Of a stretch of 64,000 nucleotides of DNA, positions 60,265 through 64,000 are shown piece by piece. The notes beneath the pieces were generated by a model. It had not been told where the DNA came from and ran no database searches. It was given only the letters and a program-made list of their open reading frames with translations. The stretch's first letter is position 1. Every line of letters starts with the position of its first letter. The DNA lies in IMG/VR virus record IMGVR_UViG_3300024262_006558, positions 62,001 to 126,000 of that record, one strand, 5' to 3'. A program made the position numbers and the translations under genes. The DNA is from a virus.

Positions 60265-60328
60265 CACGAAAATAAAGATAAGCGTTAAGCGACTCAAAGA
60301 GTTATCTTTTATTTTCTGTTATAACGCG
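60259..60328 (+). repeat. Terminal attC-like inverted repeat
   Basis: TAACACGAAAATAAAGATAA pairs with TTATCTTTTATTTTCTGTTA, one extra C on the left and one extra T on the right arm. Nearly identical to the minus-strand site at 24563-24624. Confidence 0.75.
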
Positions 60329-60349
60329 CTTTTAGCTACATAATTTTTA

Positions 60350-60381
60350 TTGATTATATTCAAAAATTTGTTTATGTTTTG
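60350..60381 (+). promoter_or_regulatory. Host-type (Bacteroidota) promoter
   Basis: TTG, 20 nt, then TATGTTTTG. Placed 14 nt before the ATG at 60395, just after the last attC-like site, and would drive the ColD/GMD pair. Confidence 0.5.
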
Positions 60382-60394
60382 AATAAAATCATAA

Positions 60395-61594
60395 ATGACG
60401 GAAGTAAAGATACCCTTAGTAAAAGACACTATATCACATGAGGATATGGATGCTCTTGCGGATTGGATTAAAACCTACCCTCGCCTTACGAAAGGCCCAG
60501 AAACAAATGAATTTGAAAAAGAGTGGTCTGAATGGCTAGGTACAAAGTATTCCGTATTTTGTAACTCTGGATCTTCAGCAAACCTTCTTATGCTTTACGC
60601 TCTTATCGTAGCGAAAAGACTTAACAATAAAAAAATAGTGGTACCAGCATTAGCTTGGGCTACGGATCTTGCTCCAGTAATGCAATTGGGTCTTGAGCCA
60701 ATTATATGCGATTGTAATGGTCAAAATCTCGCTGTAGACCTAAATGATTTAGAACGTATTTTCCAGAAAGACAACCCTTCAGCCCTTATGCTGGTATCGG
60801 TTCTTGGTATCCCTCCAAATATGGATGAGATAATTGTTCTTTGTAAAAAGTATGGAGTTATCCTTTTAGAGGATGCTTGTGAATCACTAGGTTCTGAATA
60901 CAAAGGCAATAAACTCGGAACTTTCGGATCCATGTCAACATTCTCACTATATTTCGGACACCATCTTTCAACTATTGAAGGTGGTATGGTATGCACTGAT
61001 GATGAAGAGCTTTATGAAATATTGAAATCTATTCGTTCTCATGGTTGGGACAGAGATGCTTCAGAAGAGTATCGTAAAAAGTGGAGAGATAAATGGGATG
61101 TGGATGATTTTAACGGCCTTTACACTTTCTACCACCCTGGATTCAATTTAAGAGCTACAGATTTACAAGCATTTATAGGTAGAAGGCAAATTAAAAAAGC
61201 TGATGAAGTTTCTAAAATCAGAGCTGCTAATTTTCAGAAATATCAAGAATTGATATCCGATCATTCTGCATGGAAACCTGAACCGCCAGAAGGCGCTTTT
61301 GTTTCCAATTTTTGTTACCCTGTACTGCACGCAAAGAGAAAAGAGATAGTAACAGATCTAATCGCTAATGGCGTTGAAACTAGACCTATGATATGTGGAT
61401 CTATGAGTACTCAACCATTTTATGTGGACAAATACGGCAGAAAAGAATTATACACCGCAAAGCAAATAGATGATTACGGATTCTACGTGCCTAATAATGA
61501 TAAAATGACTGATGAGGACATTCAAACCGTATGCAACATAATCAATAAGCATACTGTAAACCCTGAAGTAGAACCGCAAGAAAACAATCAATAA
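60395..61594 (+). CDS. GDP-4-keto-6-deoxymannose 3-dehydratase (ColD-like)
   Basis: 399 residues, DegT/DnrJ/EryC1-type PLP fold. [37 protein letters not shown] and [14 protein letters not shown] are its active-site segments. At the place where aminotransferases hold the PLP-binding lysine there is His189 (GHH). That replacement is the hallmark of ColD, which removes the 3-hydroxyl on the colitose pathway, and also of the RfbH/E1 dehydrases. The neighbouring gmd makes the substrate, favouring ColD. The stop is 1 nt before the gmd start. Confidence 0.78.
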   Translation: MTEVKIPLVKDTISHEDMDALADWIKTYPRLTKGPETNEFEKEWSEWLGTKYSVFCNSGSSANLLMLYALIVAKRLNNKKIVVPALAWATDLAPVMQLGLEPIICDCNGQNLAVDLNDLERIFQKDNPSALMLVSVLGIPPNMDEIIVLCKKYGVILLEDACESLGSEYKGNKLGTFGSMSTFSLYFGHHLSTIEGGMVCTDDEELYEILKSIRSHGWDRDASEEYRKKWRDKWDVDDFNGLYTFYHPGFNLRATDLQAFIGRRQIKKADEVSKIRAANFQKYQELISDHSAWKPEPPEGAFVSNFCYPVLHAKRKEIVTDLIANGVETRPMICGSMSTQPFYVDKYGRKELYTAKQIDDYGFYVPNNDKMTDEDIQTVCNIINKHTVNPEVEPQENNQ

Positions 61595-61595
61595 A

Positions 61596-63608
61596 ATGAA
61601 AGAAGATAAAAAGAAAGCTCTCATTATAGGTATCACTGGAATGGATGGGTCTCACTTGTCTGAATTACTTTTAGATAAAGGATATGAAGTTCACGGGGTT
61701 ATTAGAAGACATTCTCATATAGGGGGAACTGGACGAATTGATCACATATTCGATGAATTGAAACTTCATTATGGAGACGTTACTGACGCTTTAAATATAT
61801 CTAGGTTAATTTCCGAAATACAACCCGATGAAATTTACAACCTATCAGCTCAGAGCCATGTAAAAGTTTCTTTTGAAGAACCTGGATATACAGCTCAAGT
61901 AGATGCAATTGGAACATTAAACGTAATGGAATCAGCTAGAATCCATTGTCCTAATGCGAAGATTTACCAAGCATCAACCTCTGAGATGTTTGGAGGTTTA
62001 GCTTACAATAGACCTGAAAATGGTTATACTGAAGAATCTCCATTTCACCCGCGATCACCTTATGGTGTCGCTAAGGTGTACGGTTTTTGGATAGTAAAAA
62101 ACTATAGAGAAGCATACAATATGCATGCTTCCAACGGTATATTATTCAATCATGAAGGTGAAAGACGTGGAGTAACTTTTGTTACTAGAAAAGTGACCAG
62201 AGCATTGGCGGCCATTAAGAAGGGTGAGCAAGATGTTTTGACTCTCGGTAACATGGATTCCTTAAGAGACTGGGGATATGCTAAAGAGTATTGTATAAAT
62301 TTAGATGTACCTATTTTGACAACTAGTGGATGGAAATTTTATGATGAAATTTCTGAAGGTGATCAAATAATTAATTTTAATTCTGAAGAAAATCACATAA
62401 CTACAGATACAGTTAAAAGCAAAATAGTAATTAAATCAAATGGTGAAAAAATTAAATTAACAGGCAGAGGAGTTTGTATAAACGTAACTCCAGATCATCG
62501 GATTTACTATCAGAAAAAAAGTAAAAAATCAAAAGGTGGATGGTCAAAATACAAAATTTGTACAGCTAAAGAATTTTATGATTTATTAAAAAATAAAGCG
62601 TACAGAACAAAGTATGACTATAGGCTGCCGCATTTTCAAGATTATGACAAAAAAGAAAATGAAAAATACTCAGATAACGAACTTTATTTAATAGGGGCTT
62701 TATTGGCGGAAGGTTGTCTATCTAATTCAAATCCTGGGAGAGGGTCTATAGTTTCCTTATCTCAATCTTTTATTAAAAATGAAAAAATTCACAAAAAATT
62801 ACAAAAAATAATAGATGATGAAAAACTTGAAGCTAGGTTATGCAATAAAAACAATGGTGTAACTGAATGGGTCTTTACAGCAGATAGTTCTAAAAAAATT
62901 ATTGAATATTTTGATGGATTTGATGTGCATGTGATGCCTAAAGATTTCTATAATTTAAGCAGTAGGCAATGTAAAATTGTATTTGACTCTTTAATGGATT
63001 GCGATGGATGTTGGGGATCATACACATACACTTCTAAACGTAATTTACTAGCATCTGATTTCCAAACTATAGCTCATCTTGCAGGATATAGAACTACGGG
63101 CGTAAAATTTGTAAATAACGTTTACATAACTAGTGTTATAACACGATCCAAAAAACATATGTATATACAAAATGTGGAATCATATAATGATAACAATGAT
63201 AAAGTTTGGTGTGTGAATAGCAATAATGGAACTATCATAACTAGAGATCAAAACTGCATTAATATAGTAGGTAATTGTGAAGGAATGTGGAGAATGTTGC
63301 AACAAGACACTCCTGATGACTATGTACTGGCAACTAACGAAACTCATACAGTAAGACAATTTGTAGAAGAAGCAGTTAGGTATTGCGGATGGGATATCGA
63401 GTGGAGAGGTGAGGGCGTAGATGAAAAAGGTTATGATAAGTCAACTGGTAAACTTCTCATCGAAATTAACCCTAAATATTATAGACCATCTGAAGTTGAT
63501 CTATTGTTAGGGGACGCTACCAAAGCAAAGGAGAAGATGGGTTGGGAACCTAAAACTAAATTTAAAGATCTAGTCAAATTAATGATGGAGCATGATCTGA
63601 AAGCTTAA
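61596..63608 (+). CDS. gmd: GDP-mannose 4,6-dehydratase interrupted by an intein
   Basis: 670 codons. The extein (342 residues once spliced) has the NADP loop GITGMDGSH (12-20), STSEMFGG (catalytic Thr/Ser-Glu region), YGVAK (Tyr-x3-Lys) and RDWGYAKEY, then [17 protein letters not shown], the family order for dehydratases that turn GDP-mannose into GDP-4-keto-6-deoxymannose. A 328-residue intein lies between Tyr232 and Cys561, in the strongly conserved cofactor-contact loop. Splicing is required for activity. The GMD product can feed both ColD and the Fcl-like enzyme at 55345. Confidence 0.9.
   Translation: MKEDKKKALIIGITGMDGSHLSELLLDKGYEVHGVIRRHSHIGGTGRIDHIFDELKLHYGDVTDALNISRLISEIQPDEIYNLSAQSHVKVSFEEPGYTAQVDAIGTLNVMESARIHCPNAKIYQASTSEMFGGLAYNRPENGYTEESPFHPRSPYGVAKVYGFWIVKNYREAYNMHASNGILFNHEGERRGVTFVTRKVTRALAAIKKGEQDVLTLGNMDSLRDWGYAKEYCINLDVPILTTSGWKFYDEISEGDQIINFNSEENHITTDTVKSKIVIKSNGEKIKLTGRGVCINVTPDHRIYYQKKSKKSKGGWSKYKICTAKEFYDLLKNKAYRTKYDYRLPHFQDYDKKENEKYSDNELYLIGALLAEGCLSNSNPGRGSIVSLSQSFIKNEKIHKKLQKIIDDEKLEARLCNKNNGVTEWVFTADSSKKIIEYFDGFDVHVMPKDFYNLSSRQCKIVFDSLMDCDGCWGSYTYTSKRNLLASDFQTIAHLAGYRTTGVKFVNNVYITSVITRSKKHMYIQNVESYNDNNDKVWCVNSNNGTIITRDQNCINIVGNCEGMWRMLQQDTPDDYVLATNETHTVRQFVEEAVRYCGWDIEWRGEGVDEKGYDKSTGKLLIEINPKYYRPSEVDLLLGDATKAKEKMGWEPKTKFKDLVKLMMEHDLKA
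62292..63275 (+). mobile_element. Intein with LAGLIDADG homing endonuclease, within gmd
   Basis: Residues 233-560 of the precursor. Cys233 starts block A ([20 protein letters not shown]), NVTPDH (298-301 TPDH) is block [11 protein letters not shown] (366-374) and SLMDCDGCW (465-473) are the two LAGLIDADG motifs, and [20 protein letters not shown] with IVGN ends block F/G. Asn560 and the following Cys561 support splicing; the residue before Asn is Gly where His is usual, a variant seen in phage inteins. Both endonuclease motifs look intact. Confidence 0.88.
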
Positions 63609-63620
63609 ATGTGGAAAAAT

Positions 63621-63651
63621 TTGTTTTTCTGTTTAAAAAACTATAAATTCG
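63621..63651 (+). promoter_or_regulatory. Host-type (Bacteroidota) promoter
   Basis: TTG, 20 nt, then TAAATTCG, about 27 nt before the ATG at 63679. Confidence 0.42.
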
Positions 63652-63678
63652 CAATTAGAAGAAGTAAATTAAATACCT

Positions 63679-64000
63679 ATGAAGTTCAAAGAGTTAACTG
63701 AAGAAGATATATCTAAAATCAAAAAGATATACTTTGACAAGGAGATGAAATATGGAAAGAGAATTCAGATCATATCAGATTTTTTTGGAAAAGAAGAGCG
63801 ACAAACAAGAAAATGGCTAGTTAAACTAGGTATTAAAGAAAAAAAGGATGTAGATGAGCCAGAAGACTTTAAAAAAGCGAAAGGTAAACAAACAGATACT
63901 TCCAAAAAGAGATTTATAGTAACTTGGGCACAGAACGCCACCTCTATTCATCACGAATTCTTTCACTTAATAGAACATTACGCAAAAGATATAGATGCTG
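63679..64000 (+). CDS. Hypothetical protein with N-terminal HTH-like region, 3' end beyond window
   Basis: 107 residues are visible, beginning MKFKELTEEDISKIKKIYFD. IQIISDFFGKEERQTRKWLV looks like a helix-turn-helix. The next part begins KRFIVTWAQNATSIHHEFFH, a string I associate with uncharacterised phage proteins. No stop before the window edge. Function cannot be told. Confidence 0.6.
   Translation, partial: MKFKELTEEDISKIKKIYFDKEMKYGKRIQIISDFFGKEERQTRKWLVKLGIKEKKDVDEPEDFKKAKGKQTDTSKKRFIVTWAQNATSIHHEFFHLIEHYAKDIDA

Overview
The window is part of the genome of a contractile-tailed, T4-like bacteriophage that probably infects a Bacteroidota (flavobacterial) host. T4-type structural genes are recognisable: tail tube (gp19-like), tail sheath (gp18-like), sheath stabiliser (gp15-like), neck proteins, major capsid protein (gp23-like), acidic scaffold (gp22-like) and prohead protease (gp21-like). 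The host inference rests on A/T-rich sequence, no Shine-Dalgarno pattern ahead of starts, host-type promoters of the form TTG-N20-TAnnTTTG, a KilA-N protein and BspA-like repeats. No portal, terminase or replication gene is in view, so this is only a portion of the genome.

Layout. 1-21,927 (minus strand) is a tail-fibre and adhesin locus of about 22 kb, built from shuffled copies of a roughly 60-residue S/G/T-rich module, YadA-like head repeats, an LRR/DUF285 protein and C-terminal jelly-roll-like domains. 22,096-24,331 holds tail tube and small structural genes. 24,398-27,260 (minus) is an array of very small genes, most followed within a few bases by a long imperfect inverted repeat. 27,257-34,589 (minus) encodes sheath, neck and completion proteins. 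34,704-37,586 (plus) is a host-promoter operon with a Cys-rich protein, a putative 2OG-Fe(II) oxygenase, a UVR-motif protein, a TRIC/UPF0126 membrane protein and a KilA-N protein. 37,639-49,010 (mostly minus) is the capsid and maturation module, with a glycosyltransferase, PhoH, and a lipoprotein gene broken by one in-frame TAA. 49,230-56,277 (plus) is a glycan cluster: GIY-YIG endonuclease, two GT2-type enzymes, an FkbM methyltransferase/SGNH fusion, GT10- and GT11-like enzymes and a GDP-fucose/colitose synthase. 56,390-57,825 holds small Zn-ribbon and membrane proteins. 57,826-60,328 (plus) is a second small-gene/inverted-repeat array. 60,395-63,608 encodes a ColD-like dehydratase (His in place of the PLP lysine) and GDP-mannose 4,6-dehydratase interrupted by an intein. 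The window ends inside an unidentified CDS.

Two observations stand out. First, both small-gene arrays look like integron gene-cassette arrays: one short promoterless ORF per unit, all in one direction, each followed by an attC-like folded site with unpaired bases. The two arrays share site sequences, one pair differing at about 1 of 59 positions, and no integrase is visible. Second, the late genes carry a shared upstream element, sense-strand CTATTTATAA, usually 10-30 nt before the start codon. It resembles the T4 late promoter read on the opposite strand, whereas the plus-strand early-type operons carry host-type promoters. The glycan genes plausibly make GDP-L-colitose and/or GDP-L-fucose and transfer the sugar, either to the virion or to the host surface.
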